Positions 1-11,049 of a stretch of 64,000 nucleotides of DNA are shown one piece after another (the stretch's first letter is position 1; the number at the start of each line of letters is the position of its first letter). The notes below the pieces were generated by a model. The model ran no database searches. It saw nothing but the letters and a program-made list of their open reading frames with translations, and was not told the origin of the DNA. The position numbers and the translations under genes were made by a program. This DNA comes from Pyropia haitanensis. Lineage: Eukaryota; Rhodophyta; Bangiophyceae; Bangiales; Bangiaceae. The stretch covers positions 1,922,001-1,986,000 of the forward strand of contig SDUX01000003.1 in NCBI GenBank assembly GCA_008729055.1, given 5' to 3'.

Positions 1-310
1 GCTGGCAGCGATGCGGGGCGCCACTGGGGCACCCGCGCAGCCACGCAGGGAGCAAAGAGGTCGCAGCGCAAAGAGTACAAAGAAAAAAGGATCCTTGCGC
101 GCCGCGCAGGTGCAGGCGTGCGATCGCGGCCCAGCGCGCGAGCGGGAGCCGATGGACACAATAGATAAGACTACGAAGCGGTGGTCCCCCACACGGCGGG
201 GGGCACCAATACGCGGAAACGCACATACGACAGGATGGTCACCCGCACAGCGGGTGCCACGGCAGCCACCCGACTCACTCCCCCCAACTCCGTCCGGCAC
301 AAGGGCCTGC

Positions 311-2458
311 TCAACTGCGCCGCGCCAGCTCGCACCGGTTATAGTGGCACGTGGCGTACGTGCCGCAAACGGCACCCGTGTAGCCACCGCACGGCCCGCC
401 CACGGGCGACACCGTCGCGCACCGGTTGCTGTTGCACACGAGGCCGCTGGCACAGACCGGCCCCGCGTAGCCGCCGCAGGGCCCCCCCTTGGGCGACACC
501 CGCGCGCACGCGCCGTTATGACAGTCGAGGCCCCGGCCGCAGACCGCGTGCGTGGCGCCGCCGCACGCGCCGCCGTCACCCGACACGGTCACGCACTTGG
601 CGTCGACGCAGCTCAGGTCCGCGGCACAAAACGCGTGGCTGTCGCCGCCGCAGTCGCCGCCGGGGCCGCTCTGCTTGGCGCACGTGCCGTCCTTGCACGC
701 CAGGTCCGCGCCGCAGACCGCGTGCGAGTAGCCGCCGCACTCGCCGCCCGGCGGCGAGACGCGGGCGCAAAACTGGTCCGCGCACGCCAGGCCCCGCGCG
801 CAGTAGGCGTGGCTGGCGCCGCCGCACGCGCCGCCAACGCCGCTCTCCTTGGCACATTTGCCGGCGACGCACGTCAGGTCCGTGCCGCAGATGGCGTTGG
901 TGTATCCGCCGCACGCGCCGCCCGCGCCCGACACGGCCACGCACTTGTCGTCGTTGCAGCTCAGGTCCGCGGCACAAAACGCGTGGCTGTCGCCGCCGCA
1001 GTCGCCACCGGGGCCGCTCTGCTTGGCGCACGTGCCGTCCTTGCACGCCAGGTCTGCGCCGCAGACCGCGTGCGTGTAGCCGCCGCACATGCCGCCCGCG
1101 CCCGACACGGTGACGCACTTCTTGTCCTTGCACGTTAGGTCCGCGCCACAGAACGCGTCGCTGTCGCGGCCGCACCTCCCCCCCGCGCCGCTCTCCGTCG
1201 CGCACGAGCCGTCCTTGCAGGCGAGGTCCTTGGCACAGAACGCGTTGCTGTCGCGGCCGCACACGCCGCCCTTGCCGCTCTCCTCAAAGCACTTGCCGCC
1301 CTTGCACGACAGGTCCTCGTCGCACACTGCGTGGGTGTAGCCGCCGCATGCGCCGCCGACCGGCGAGACGGTAACGCACGTCTTATCGTTGCAGGTGAGG
1401 TCCTTGGCACAGAACGCGTTGCTGTCACGGCCGCACACGCCGCCCTTGCCGCTCTCGGTCGCGCACTTGCCAGCCTTGCACGCCAGCTTCTCGTCGCACA
1501 CTGCGTTGGTGTAGCCGCCACACGCGCCGCCGGCCGGCGAGACGGTCAGGCATTTGCCGGCCTTGCACGCCAGCTTCTCATCACACACCGCCTGCGTGTA
1601 GCCACCGCACGCACCCCCCGGCGGCGAGATGATCAGACACTTCTTGTCCTTGCACGTCAGGTCCTTGGCGCAGTACGCGTCGCTTCCACGGCCGCAGACG
1701 CCGCCTTTGCCGCTCTCCTTCAGACAAGTTCCGTCCTTGCAGGTCAGCTTCTTGTCGCACACCGCGTGGGTGTAGCCGCCGCACTTGCCGCCGGCCGGCG
1801 ACACAGTGACGCACTTCTTGCCATGGCACGTCAGGTCCGCGGCACAGTGCGCGTTGCTGCCGCGGCCGCACGCACCTCCCTTGCCACTCTCCTTCGAGCA
1901 CTTGCCGCCCTTGCACGACAGCTTCTCGTCGCACACCGCGCGGGTGTAGCCACCGCACGCACCCCCAGCCGGCGATACGGACACGCACTTGCCCGCCTTG
2001 CACGCCAGGTCCTTGTCGCACACGGCGTGCGTGTACCCGCCGCACGCCTTGCCCGCTGACACCACCGTCACGCACCGACCGCCGCGGCACTTGAGCTCCT
2101 TGACGCACACCGCATGTGTGTCGCCGCCGCACCGACGGCCCGCCGCGGCGCGCGTCACGCACACCCCGCGGCGGCACGACGCGCCCGCCACGCACGGCAC
2201 CGCCGCGTCGGCGCGAAAGCACCTGCCGCCCAGGGGGATGGGGGCGACCTTGATCACGGGGCGGCGGCAGCGGCCGCGCGTGCAGCGCAAGCCGGACCCG
2301 CACGGGCGGTAGGCGCCGCAGGCGTCGCCCTCCCGGCTGTATGTGGCGGACCGGTCGGTGGGCGCCGCCGCCGTGTCGGCGGTGGCGACCGCGGCGGGCA
2401 GCGCCGCCGCGACGAGGACGGCGGTGACGACGGTGGCGAGCACCACACGGGAGGCCAT
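311..2458 (-). CDS. Secreted protein of about 23 four-cysteine repeats
   Basis: The ATG at 2458 opens a 715-residue protein that begins with a signal peptide (MASRVVLATVVTAVLVAAAL, then an AVATA cleavage-like site). An upstream in-frame extension is Ala/Pro low complexity and was not used. From about residue 45 to the end it consists of about 23 units of about 29 residues, each with the spacing C-x7-C-x5-C-x4-C followed by a short Ser/Gly/Pro linker. Two flavours alternate over much of the array: CGGYTHAVC...CKAGKC and CGRDSNAFC...CKDKKC. No catalytic domain or membrane anchor is visible. Four cysteines per unit suggest two disulfides per repeat and an extracellular role, for example in the cell wall or matrix. 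I do not recognise the family; it only superficially resembles other small disulfide repeats. It reads without any frame break, unlike several neighbours. Confidence 0.85.
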   Translation of the reverse strand: MASRVVLATVVTAVLVAAALPAAVATADTAAAPTDRSATYSREGDACGAYRPCGSGLRCTRGRCRRPVIKVAPIPLGGRCFRADAAVPCVAGASCRRGVCVTRAAAGRRCGGDTHAVCVKELKCRGGRCVTVVSAGKACGGYTHAVCDKDLACKAGKCVSVSPAGGACGGYTRAVCDEKLSCKGGKCSKESGKGGACGRGSNAHCAADLTCHGKKCVTVSPAGGKCGGYTHAVCDKKLTCKDGTCLKESGKGGVCGRGSDAYCAKDLTCKDKKCLIISPPGGACGGYTQAVCDEKLACKAGKCLTVSPAGGACGGYTNAVCDEKLACKAGKCATESGKGGVCGRDSNAFCAKDLTCNDKTCVTVSPVGGACGGYTHAVCDEDLSCKGGKCFEESGKGGVCGRDSNAFCAKDLACKDGSCATESGAGGRCGRDSDAFCGADLTCKDKKCVTVSGAGGMCGGYTHAVCGADLACKDGTCAKQSGPGGDCGGDSHAFCAADLSCNDDKCVAVSGAGGACGGYTNAICGTDLTCVAGKCAKESGVGGACGGASHAYCARGLACADQFCARVSPPGGECGGYSHAVCGADLACKDGTCAKQSGPGGDCGGDSHAFCAADLSCVDAKCVTVSGDGGACGGATHAVCGRGLDCHNGACARVSPKGGPCGGYAGPVCASGLVCNSNRCATVSPVGGPCGGYTGAVCGTYATCHYNRCELARRS

Positions 2459-2608
2459 GGCGGGCAGGGCGGGAGGGGAGCGGAGGGCCGACAAGGGGGC
2501 GGGCGGGCGGTCCTCCTCGCCCGTGAACAGGCAGCCGGGGGTGTCGGTGGGGAGTGCGGCTGATGGGATGAGAACCAGAGGTGGGGGCCATCGACGGCCA
2601 TCGGCGGG

Positions 2609-2621
2609 CCCTTTTGTATGG
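2609..2621 (-). promoter_or_regulatory. TATA-like element of the Cys-repeat gene
   Basis: On the minus strand the sequence reads CATACAAAAGGG about 150 bases upstream of the ATG at 2458, an AT-rich island in very GC-rich DNA. It resembles the TGTAAAAGG elements found upstream of the Lys/Glu-rich secreted genes later in the window. Assignment as a core promoter is inference. Confidence 0.45.
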
Positions 2622-3971
2622 GCGCCGTCGGTGGCCGTCAGCGGCAATCGCCGCTGTGGCCATGGCGCCCGCGTTGGCGGTGCCCGGCTGGCGGCGGCTG
2701 CGGCAGCGGCGGCGGCGGCGGCAGCGGCAGCGGCGACGACTGCAACGGTGGCGGTGGCGGCGGCCGTGGTGGCCGCGGCGAGCCTCCCCCGGCCGTCCGA
2801 GCACGGGCGGCGCCGCCGCCCCCGCGCCGCCCACCGCGACGCTCCCGGCTGCAGACGGCCGACCGCGATCCTCTCCTCGACCGCCCCCCGGCTCCCTGCT
2901 CCGCGGGCCACCCCATCCGTCGCGCCGGTGGTCCCTCGCTCATTCGGCAGCGCAGCCGACGGTGTCTGTGTCGTTGCCTGGATGGTTGCTCATCTGGAAA
3001 TCTCGCGTCTGTCGCGCTTGTTTGCCGCCCGCTGCGCGACAAAGCGCCGCGGCGCACGCCCCGTCGCGCCGCGGTCCAATCAGCAGTGAGCCCAGCAGCT
3101 CATGGCGGCCAGTGGGTGCCGCCCCCTGCGGATAACGTGCCAGGGCTCCCACCGCCTCGCCCCCCCTCGCTACGGAGGAACAGAAGAGGCACCAAGCCCT
3201 CGTGCGGTACGGAATAGGCGACACACTCTCCCCGTTGTAGGTACAGAACAGGCAACGACCAGGGCGCGCAGACGTCGCCCCCAAGTGAGTATCTGAACTG
3301 AAATGAAGGCCACGCATACAACAAAAAACTGGAACGCATCTTCCGAAAGGTTTGAAAAACAGACATGGTCGCGCCGAAACGAGGCGTGGCTGCGCAGGAA
3401 CCAGCTACGATCGTGTATCACCCCAGGCTCGGCGCCAGGGTGCTGGCGGGAGGTGACGACGCCACCATAGGGGTTGGCGGGTGCACTACGCGAGGTGCGC
3501 ATGATGGCAAGGAGGGGCGAGCATAGAGTGGCGGGCGGCAGACGTGCATACGTGGCCCCAGTGGCGCTCAGACATACCAGAGAACTGTTTCCGTAGCCGG
3601 CAAACATGCCTGATGCTGGTCGTCGCTGGGCTTGCCGACCCTGGTAGAGGAGACCCATGCTGCAGGCGAGACCATACACGGCCCATTGCGCACCGACGCC
3701 GCTGCCAGCCGCGTGCGGGGAACGGCGCGGGGATGCCGAGGGTGTGCGGCGGAAGACGCCAGAGCGGCACAGAAAACAGCAGCAGTGGCAAGAGCACAGC
3801 AGAAGATTGACAAGAGAACGCAGAAACAGCAAGCCCCTAATCAACGCACAACGGCGACGCAGGCCTTGCCACACGCACCGTTGCCAGCCTTCCCACCCTC
3901 CCGTGCAACTCTCCCCACCCACGCTCCCCTCGCACCCCCTCTTCCCCCCCCCCCCCCCCCGCGCTACCTAA
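2622..3971. other. Intergenic region without a recognised gene
   Basis: This lies between the 3' end of the MutL gene and the promoter of the Cys-repeat gene. Positions 3250-3700 are less GC-rich than the rest. A 250-codon open frame on the minus strand (3170-3922) has no recognisable domain, and its composition does not match the codon bias of the real genes. A C-run at 3947-3960 lies just before the MutL stop codon. Confidence 0.5.
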
Positions 3972-6291
3972 TCACCCAACGGCCCGCCGCGGCGACGCCG
4001 ACAGGTCCCACAAGTGCCGCATCGTCGGGCGCCCGTGCGGGCACGTCCACGGGTGGGTGAGCCCCGCCAGGTGCACGAGCACCCGCCGCATCTGCAGCCG
4101 CCCGAGCGCCGCGCCAATCATGATGCTCTTGCGGCACGCGCGGCTCGCCAGCACCGCCCGCAGCCGCGCCGGCCGCAGCGCGACCACCCCCCCTTCCCCG
4201 TCGGCCGGGGTGGCGCCGGCCTTGACCGTCGCGAGCATCTCGGCCACGTCCTCCACCCCAAACACCACGTTGCGGCTAAACGGGACGGACGTCAGGCGGA
4301 GGCGCTGCGTCGGCGGCCGCCCCGGCCGGACGGCGAGCGTAAAGCCCGACGCGCGGAGGGCGGGCGCGTACTCCATCGCGAGGAGCTCCTCGTCGGCGGC
4401 CAGCTCCAGCGGCAGCCCCCCGCCCATGAGCGGCTGCACCTGCAGCGGCGTCGCCGCCGCGAGCGCTTCGTAGTTGTACTTTTCGTCCGCCGCGTGCTGG
4501 TCAATGATGAACACGTCCGCGCCGCGGCGAGCGACCACAAAACCGAGGTTGAACTGCCCAATGACGGCCAGGTCGGCAAACCAGGCGCGCTGGAAGACGC
4601 GGACGAGCTCCGTCTCGGCCGCCACGTGCGACGCCGCGTCCCCGCCCGACGCCTCCACGTCAACGGTCGCGACGGTGAAGCCGAGGCTGCCGCCCACCGC
4701 CGCCGCATCGGCGGCCACGGTCGCCGCAGCGGCGGAAGCGGCCGGCCCGGCTGCCGTCGCCGCCGCAGGTGCCGGCCCGGCCGCCGCGGCGCCACCGGCG
4801 GCAACGGCGGCGAGCACGCGGTCTAGGTCAAACGACATGACCGCGTGTAGTGGCGCGTCGGCCGCCGACGATGGCCGTGGCCGCGTCGCCGGCGGGAGCA
4901 CCTCCACCTCCATCGCCTCGGGCGACGGGCTGGGCGACGGGCTGGGCGACGCGGGCGGCGACGCCGCCGCCGCCGCCGCGGGCGCGCCAACCCCACCGCC
5001 GGCGGTCCCGCCGGCTGCTTCAACAGCCGGCGGCGCGGGCGGTGAGCCACCGCCACCGGCGAGCGCCCCGCCGTCCGCGTCCACATCCACGACACGGGTG
5101 CTGGCAGGGCCACCCGCCCGCGGCGCTGGCAGTGGCCGACCCGCCGACGGTCGCCGACCGAGGGGCACCCCCACCCCCCCCGCCGGCGCACCAGCCGGCG
5201 CGGCCGGCAGCCCCCCCGCCGCCCCCGCGGTCCGCCGCGGCGCCGCCCGCCCCGACGCAAACGCGTCCAGGCCGGCGGGGCGTGGCCGCTTGGCCGCCGC
5301 CGTCCCCCCCACCAGCCGCGCCCCGCGAGGGCTGGCGAGCGTCGACAGGTCCCGTGGGCCGCCAGCAGACGCGGGGCCACCCACAGCGGCCGCCGGCAGG
5401 GAGCCCCCCCCCCCCCCACCGCCGCCGCCGCCGCCAACGACGCCCGCGCCAACGCGGCCGCCCGCGCGGCGTCCCACCGGCGGCGGCACCGCCGCGGCGG
5501 CGGCGGCCGCGAGTGAGGCCATCTGGGTCGCCGCCGCCGCCGACGGGGCGGTCGGCGGGAGAAACACCGGCGGCGGCGGCGGCGACGGTGGCCGCCGCGG
5601 CGGCACCGCGGGCCGCCCGACCCGCGTGGCGGCCCGGCCGCCGCCGCCACTCCCGCCGCTGCCGCCGCGCGAGAACGAGTCGAGGCTGCTCAGCACCGCC
5701 GCGGCGGCGGCCGACCGCTGCCGCGTCGCCGGCGGGGACGCGCGGCTCCCCCCCCACGCCCGCCCGCAGCGGCCGCGGCGGCAGCCTTCCCGCCTCCCCC
5801 CTGCTCACCAGTCGCGCCCACCCGCCCCGCCGCGCCCGGCGCCCAGCGGTCGTCGAGCACCCCCAGCAGCGCCGCGATAATCTCGCGCTCCCGGTGCAGC
5901 AGCACCTCCCGCTTGTCCGGGCTGAGGTTCACGTCCCACCCCCCCGCAGGAACAACCAGCTCGAGCACCACCACGGGGCACGACGGCCCAGCCGTTGGCC
6001 CGCACTTGCGATAGTGGTCGGCGACGGCGCGGGCGATGCGGCCAACGTCCGCCGGCCGTCCATTGACATAGTAGAGCTGCCGGTCGGGCGCGGCGCGCGC
6101 CGCGCCCGGCGTCGTCGACGACACCCAGCCGACCGCGGCGTAGCCGGCGACGGCAGGGGCGGTGCCGAGGAGGGCGGGCGCCGCCAACGGCTCGAGCGTC
6201 GCGGCCTGCCGCGCGCCAAACACCGACACGATGTTGTCGCGGAGGGCGTCGAGGGAGCGCAGCGCGAGCGGCGGCGGTGCTCCGCCTCCGG

Positions 6292-6322
<31 letters not shown>

Positions 6323-7291
6323 GCGGGGCTTGGTACTAATCACCGGCGCCGCCTGGCCGTCGACGTACAGCACCACCCGCGCGGCCGTCGCGATGACCGC
6401 AAACGCCTGCACCGTCAGCAGCAAGCGCCCCGTCTCGCGCTTGGCGTGCCGCGCCGCGTCGGTGCGGCGGACGGGCAGGCGCGCAAAGAGGCCGCCCGCC
6501 TCGACGGTCGTGCCCGGGTGGCGGGGCGCGAGCGCGGGCGGCGCCGCGAGCGACCCGTCGGGGCCGTAGGTCAGGCGGCGGCCAACCTCCTCCCCCGCCG
6601 TGCGCGTCGTGACGACGAGCGTCTCGCAGAGGGCGGCAATGGCCGACAGCGCCTCCCCGCGAAAGCCGTACGTCGCTACCGCGCCGAGGCCGGCGGCGAT
6701 GCGGTGCTCTGGGTCCCCGTCGCCGCCCCCCCCGCCCCCCGCCGTGTCGGGCGCCCACTTGGACGTTGCGTGCGGCACGCACAGCGCGGCCTGGTCCGCC
6801 GCCGGGATGCCGCGCCCATTGTCCGCGACGGAGATGGCGGCGAGGCCGCCCGCCCCGCGCACGCGCACGTCCACCCGCGTGGCGCCGCCGTCGAGGGCGT
6901 TCTCGACCAGCTCCTTGACGACCGCCGCAGCGTCGAGGATGGCCTGCGCGACGCGCAAGTCGCGGGCGGTGGCAGCGGTCTGGGTCGTCACCCGCGCGGT
7001 CGAAGTCGACGAGGGGGGGGTGGGGGTGAGGGTGGCGACGGGGGTAGGGGTGAGAGTGGCGGTGGGGGTGGGGGTGAGGGTGGCGGTGGGGGTGGGCGTA
7101 GGGGTGAGGGTGACGGTAGGGGTGGGGGTGGAGGCTGGGGTGGGTGTGGGGAGGGGGGAGGGCGTCGGCGCAGCGCTGGGCGCGGCGGAGAGCGGCGACG
7201 GCACACCGGAGGGAGGACGGGGGGGAGACGGTGACGCCGCGCCCGCGGCCGGGGACGCGGGCGGGACGGCGCCCTCAGCCGGGGGCGCCAT
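3972..7291 (-). CDS. PMS2: PMS2-type MutL homologue, frame interrupted at a G8 run
   Basis: DNA mismatch-repair endonuclease subunit; in eukaryotes it pairs with MLH1. The N-terminal part (from the ATG at 7291) has the GHKL ATPase motifs: AVVKELVENALDGGAT with the catalytic Glu, VADNGRGIP, HATSK and YGFRGEALSAIAAL. The transducer domain follows with YYVNGRPAD and DVNLSPDKREVLL. After a long Ala/Gly/Pro linker the C-terminal part carries the metal-binding motif DQHAADEKYNYE, then ACRKSIMIG and CPHGRPT, the set typical of PMS2 (yeast PMS1) rather than MLH1. The two halves are in different frames: the first stops at 5690. The span (3320 bases) is one base short of a whole number of codons, and one extra G in the G8 run (5748-5755, read on the minus strand) would join them inside the linker. 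The N-terminus before the ATPase is a Pro-Thr repeat, so a missing upstream exon is possible. Confidence 0.9.
7014..7150. repeat. GT/GA-rich minisatellite coding Pro-Thr repeats
   Basis: Imperfect repeats of a GTGGGGGTGAGGGTGGCG-like unit lie inside the 5' part of the MutL reading frame. On the minus strand they encode a TPTPTATL-type tract directly before the ATPase domain. Confidence 0.7.
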
Positions 7292-8601
7292 CGCCACGGC
7301 CACCCGTATCAGCAGCACCAGCGCCAGCAGCAGCACCACCTCTGCCACCACCGGCGGCTACGGGTGGCGGCGTCCCGCCCGCGGGCGCCGGCCACCCGTC
7401 GACGGCGGCTGCCGCGGGGGTGGACATCCCAGCCGGCCGCCGCGACGCGGGGCGCCGCGCACCCCGACGTGCGCTGCTCTCCCGATGCAGCGGGCGAGCA
7501 GGCGGGCAGGTAACGGCGCTGCCCGGGGCGCGCGCGAGCGGCCAAGGGCCCGGGATGGTGGGGGGGTGGACGGGCGGCGGAAGACGCGGGCACAGCGATG
7601 GGGCGTGGTGGCGGCGCGGCCGCCACGTCTTGGCGGTGGCGGGCTGCCCGCGCGCGCGCTCTCCCTCCTGCGCTTTCCCTCCCGCTCTCTGCGCGCGAGT
7701 TGGCGCGGAATGGGGCGTGCGTCCGGTGTATGTACTTTTTCTCAGACTGGCACGCATGAACCAAGTGGAGTTGCTGCGATTTGAAGTAGCAAGTCATGTA
7801 CTGTGAGTATCTCGTCCACTGACCTGGAAAAAGATCTCGCGACTGGCCAACCGCATTCGCCGGAGGCCGATCGAGCGGCGTTTTCCGTGCCGTCTGGGAA
7901 GAGTACGCGGGCTGTCAGCGCCGCGCGTGCCTGGCGTGGTGGGCCGAGATCCACCATTGCGCGCCTCCTCTCCGCCTCCGCTGCAGCTTTGCCTGGCGTG
8001 GATGGCGGGCCATCCCGGTCGGCAGCCCGCCCTCATCGCCCGGCCTCGCCACGCTGCTGGTGCGGACCGCTTTAACAGAGCCCGCCCGGTGGGGACGCGG
8101 ACGGCTCAGATGGCCCGGTGGATGCAGACGAGCCGATAAGCGCGGACGAGCCAGTTACACACGGACGACACGCGGCTGCCGCGGACGACGCACGCCCCCG
8201 CATCGGGAGGGCCCCGTCCCCACCGCCACAGCCGCCGCCGACGGCGGTCGGCCAGCGCGTCTGTGGCGCACGTCTGCGTCATGCTCGCCTTTACCGGCGC
8301 GCCGCCGCCGACGACCGCGGCGCGGCGGGCGGCGTGGGGGGGTCGCCGCCCCTTGTGCGCCTGGCCGCCGCGGAGCGCGGGGACATGGCGGCCCGCCCGC
8401 CCTCGTGGCCGCAACCGACGGCGTCCGGTACGTGGCTGCGGTTTTGAGCGATGGGTGCTGGCGCGTTGGGGGGACGTGGCCTGTCGGTGGGGGGGCGGGC
8501 GGCAAGCGGCAGCGCCGCGGATGACCAGGACGCGTTGCCAACAGGTCCACTGACAGCAGCCCCTGCGATACGTCCGGTTTTGCCTGGTACCCGTCGCCCC
8601 T
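7292..8601. other. Divergent intergenic region, no gene recognised
   Basis: This lies between the MutL start (-) and the NADAR gene (+), so both promoters should be here. The least GC-rich stretch is 7730-7870. Short open frames between 8060 and 8530 show no domain. A first exon of the NADAR gene could lie here, because a CCCCAG acceptor-like site occurs near 8661-8666 just before conserved-looking sequence. Confidence 0.4.
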
Positions 8602-9324
8602 GTGCCTTGCCGCTTTTTTCCCCCGTGGTTGCAGTTTCCCAGCCCGCCCTCCTTCCTCATCCCCAGGGCCACCCTCGGCGAACGCCCCGCCCCCATTGAA
8701 CATACGCGCATTACCGACCGGTCGGTGCTGTACCACACCAAGGCGTCCATCTACTCCCCGTATTATCGTTCCACCTTTACCGCCCGGCCGTACGTGCCGG
8801 TCGACCAGCGGCCGTCTCGGCGTTCGGTCTGGGCGGCCCCCCCCGGCACGCCCATCGCAGCCCTCTTGGCCGACGCGACGGACCCGCTCGGGGAGGCGTA
8901 CGCCTACGCCCACTCGGAGCAGTGGCTCGCCGCGTCCCTCGCGGACCTCTTTGGCGACGCCCTCATCGCCCGCCGCGTCCGCGCGCCATACGTGACGCCC
9001 ACGCACGCGCGCCGCCTGGCACGCTCCGTCCTCGGCTACGACGCCGCGCTCTGGGACGCGGAGCGCGCCGAGGTGGCGCTCGTCGGCAGCCTCGCCAAGT
9101 TCGCCGCCGACCCGGCGCTCGCCGCCGCGCTCGTCGCGACCGCGTCGGGGCCCGCGGGGCCGCGGGCGCTGGTGGGGGCGTCCCCGCGGGACCGCGAGTG
9201 GGGGGTGGGGCTGTCCATGAACGACCCGGGGGTGGAGGACCCAGAGGCGTGGCGGGGGGACAACATGCTGGGGGAGGTGCTGGAGCGGGTGAGGGAGGTG
9301 CTGATAGCCCAGACCAGGGGGTAG
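8602..9324 (+). CDS. NADAR (YbiA/DUF1768) family protein
   Basis: A 240-residue frame ending at 9324. The family comprises small N-glycosidases thought to act on ADP-ribose-type or riboflavin-intermediate substrates. Visible family landmarks, in order: SPYYRSTFT (as in the SPFSNFY region), SEQWLAASLADLFGD (as in VEQY...KA..FGD), a VLGYDAALWDAERAEV segment, AKFAADPALAAAL, then the signature ASPRDREWGVGLSMNDP and the closing WRGDNMLGEVLERVRE. The Lys usually found after the conserved Glu-Gln-Tyr is Ala here (EQWLAASLA), which may affect activity. The first roughly 30 residues are poorly conserved and the true start may lie in an upstream exon. Neighbours give no functional hint. Confidence 0.75.
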   Translation: MPCRFFPPWLQFPSPPSFLIPRATLGERPAPIEHTRITDRSVLYHTKASIYSPYYRSTFTARPYVPVDQRPSRRSVWAAPPGTPIAALLADATDPLGEAYAYAHSEQWLAASLADLFGDALIARRVRAPYVTPTHARRLARSVLGYDAALWDAERAEVALVGSLAKFAADPALAAALVATASGPAGPRALVGASPRDREWGVGLSMNDPGVEDPEAWRGDNMLGEVLERVREVLIAQTRG

Positions 9325-9838
9325 TTGCGGCGGCTTGGGGGGGGGGGGTTGGGGGATGGCGGGAGGTGGCGGAGGGATATGACTATTGGATGTTGTTGGT
9401 GCGGTGCATGGAGGCTGCTGCTTGGTGTGACGTTTGCTCTGGGGGAGAGGTCCTACTCACGCCGGACCTCCACGCGGGTGCCTTCAGATTGGAGCGGAGG
9501 GTGTGCGTGTTTGTCATGTGTCTGTTTCCATTGTTGGCGCTGCACCTTTGAACAGTTCGCGTTGGTGCCAGCGACCAGGATCTTTGTTGAGGGTGGGGAG
9601 CTGTTATCCGTGGCGTACCTGACCGAGGACGATGTGGTTCGGCGGAGAGCTGTGTCTTGTCCTCACTACGAACTGATAAAAAACGCCGCAGGGAACCCCT
9701 CGCTCACCCGCTCGCCGCTTTCCCCACGGACGACGCGCCGCACCATACCAGCTGTACACCTCCACCACCACGGCCAGCGTCACCCCCCCCCCCCCCCCCT
9801 GCCCCCTCACTCCCCCCCTCCCCCCCCCCCCCCCTCCC
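9325..9838. other. Convergent intergenic region
   Basis: This is the 3' flank shared by the NADAR gene (+) and the next gene (-). It is less GC-rich than its surroundings up to about 9700, then has two long C-runs (9783-9798 and about 9818-9833) immediately before the stop codon of the minus-strand gene. No gene is seen. Confidence 0.4.
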
Positions 9839-10691
9839 TCACTTTTTCTTGGCCTCCCGCGCCTTGATCGCCTCCACCCCCGCCTCGTAGTCCGCCTCAT
9901 TCAGCTCGTACGCCCAGTGCAGGAGCGTCTGCCGCACGACCGGCGACACCGAACCATCGTCGTACGCCGCGCCCGCGCGGTACACCTTGCCCACCAGGTT
10001 GCCCCGCCAGCGCCCCGTCGGCCCCGCGCACCGGGACCAGCGCCCAATCTGCCGGCTGTCGTCCGGGGTGCGACGGCCGCGAAAGTAGCGGGTGTACCAC
10101 TGGAACCAGCCGTACGGGTCCTGCTCGACAATCCAGCCCGACGCCTCCCACTCCTTCAGCCCCTGCCCGCACCGCACCCGGTGCTTGTTGACGCGCGGCG
10201 CGTAGACAGACGAGCCGACGAGCCGCGGGATGTCGAGACCGGCCAGCCACTCGGAGGGGAGGTCCTCCCAGGCGCGGGTGTAGCGGCGGCCGGTGACGCC
10301 CGACTGGATGGGCCGGAAGTAGGTGCCGCCAAACGAGCCCGCGCGGAGCACCTCCTCGGGCGACAGCTTGGGGCGGAACGCGGGCGCGTCTTCAAAGACA
10401 AACTCGCGGGTGTCCGCGTCGCGCGTGGGGGGCGGCGCCGTGAACTCCAGGGGCGGCAGGTCCGACGGCGCCAGCGGGGGGAGCTTGGCCGCCTCAGCCG
10501 CCGTCGGCTTCTTGCTCGCCGCCGGCTCCTCTGCTTCTGCGTCTGCCGCCGCGGCCTTCTTCTTGCTACCCCTCCTGGGTGCAGCCTCGGCGGTGGTAGC
10601 TGACCCCGCCGCCGCCGCCTTGCGCTGCCGGCCCCTCGACGGTGCCGCGTCCGCGGCGGGAGAGCGGCCGCGCTTGGAACCCGCCGCGGCC

Positions 10692-10749
<58 letters not shown>

Positions 10750-10981
10750 CCCCGTCGGGCGGCGCCGCGCCGGCAGTGGTGCGGGACGATCGACGCGGGG
10801 CGGCGGCGCCGCCCGCCGCCGCGGCCGCGCCGGCGGTGGCGCCGCGGCCGCCGCGCCGCCGCGCGGCGGTCATGGCCGCCGGGCGTGTCGCGGCTGCCGC
10901 CCACGCCACCGGCCGGGCAGTGTGCCAGGCGCCCGGGGGGGGAGCGCAAAAGGCGGTGGCGAGGCGCGCGGTCCAGCTCAT
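9839..10981 (-). CDS. Conserved eukaryotic protein of unknown function
   Basis: The ATG at 10981 gives 380 residues; a second ATG lies at 10873. The frame stays open upstream only through a 26-bp minisatellite, so that extension was rejected. The N-terminus (MSWTARLATAFCAPPP...) is Ala/Arg-rich and could be an organelle transit peptide. Residues of about 40-230 are low complexity, including a polyglycine tract from GCC repeats. The last roughly 150 residues are a compact domain rich in Trp/Arg/Gly: FGGTYFRPIQSGVTGRRY, LPSEWLAGLDIPR, VNKHRVRCGQGLKEWEASGW, DPYGWFQWYTRYFRGRRTPD, RQIGRWSRCAGPTGRWRG, SPVVRQTLLHWAYEL. I recall this arrangement from uncharacterised proteins of fungi, algae and plants; no activity is known to me. 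The Lys-rich tail ends at the C-run. Confidence 0.8.
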
Positions 10982-11049
10982 CCGTGCGGCGGGCAGTTGG
11001 GCAGAGAGGGGCGGGGGGGGTGGAAGAGAGAGGTTGGTGGGGGGGATGG

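Noticed and set aside
3170..3922. A 250-codon minus-strand frame with some hydrophobic stretches
   Set aside because: No domain, no signal of codon bias, and it lies in an AT-richer intergenic stretch.
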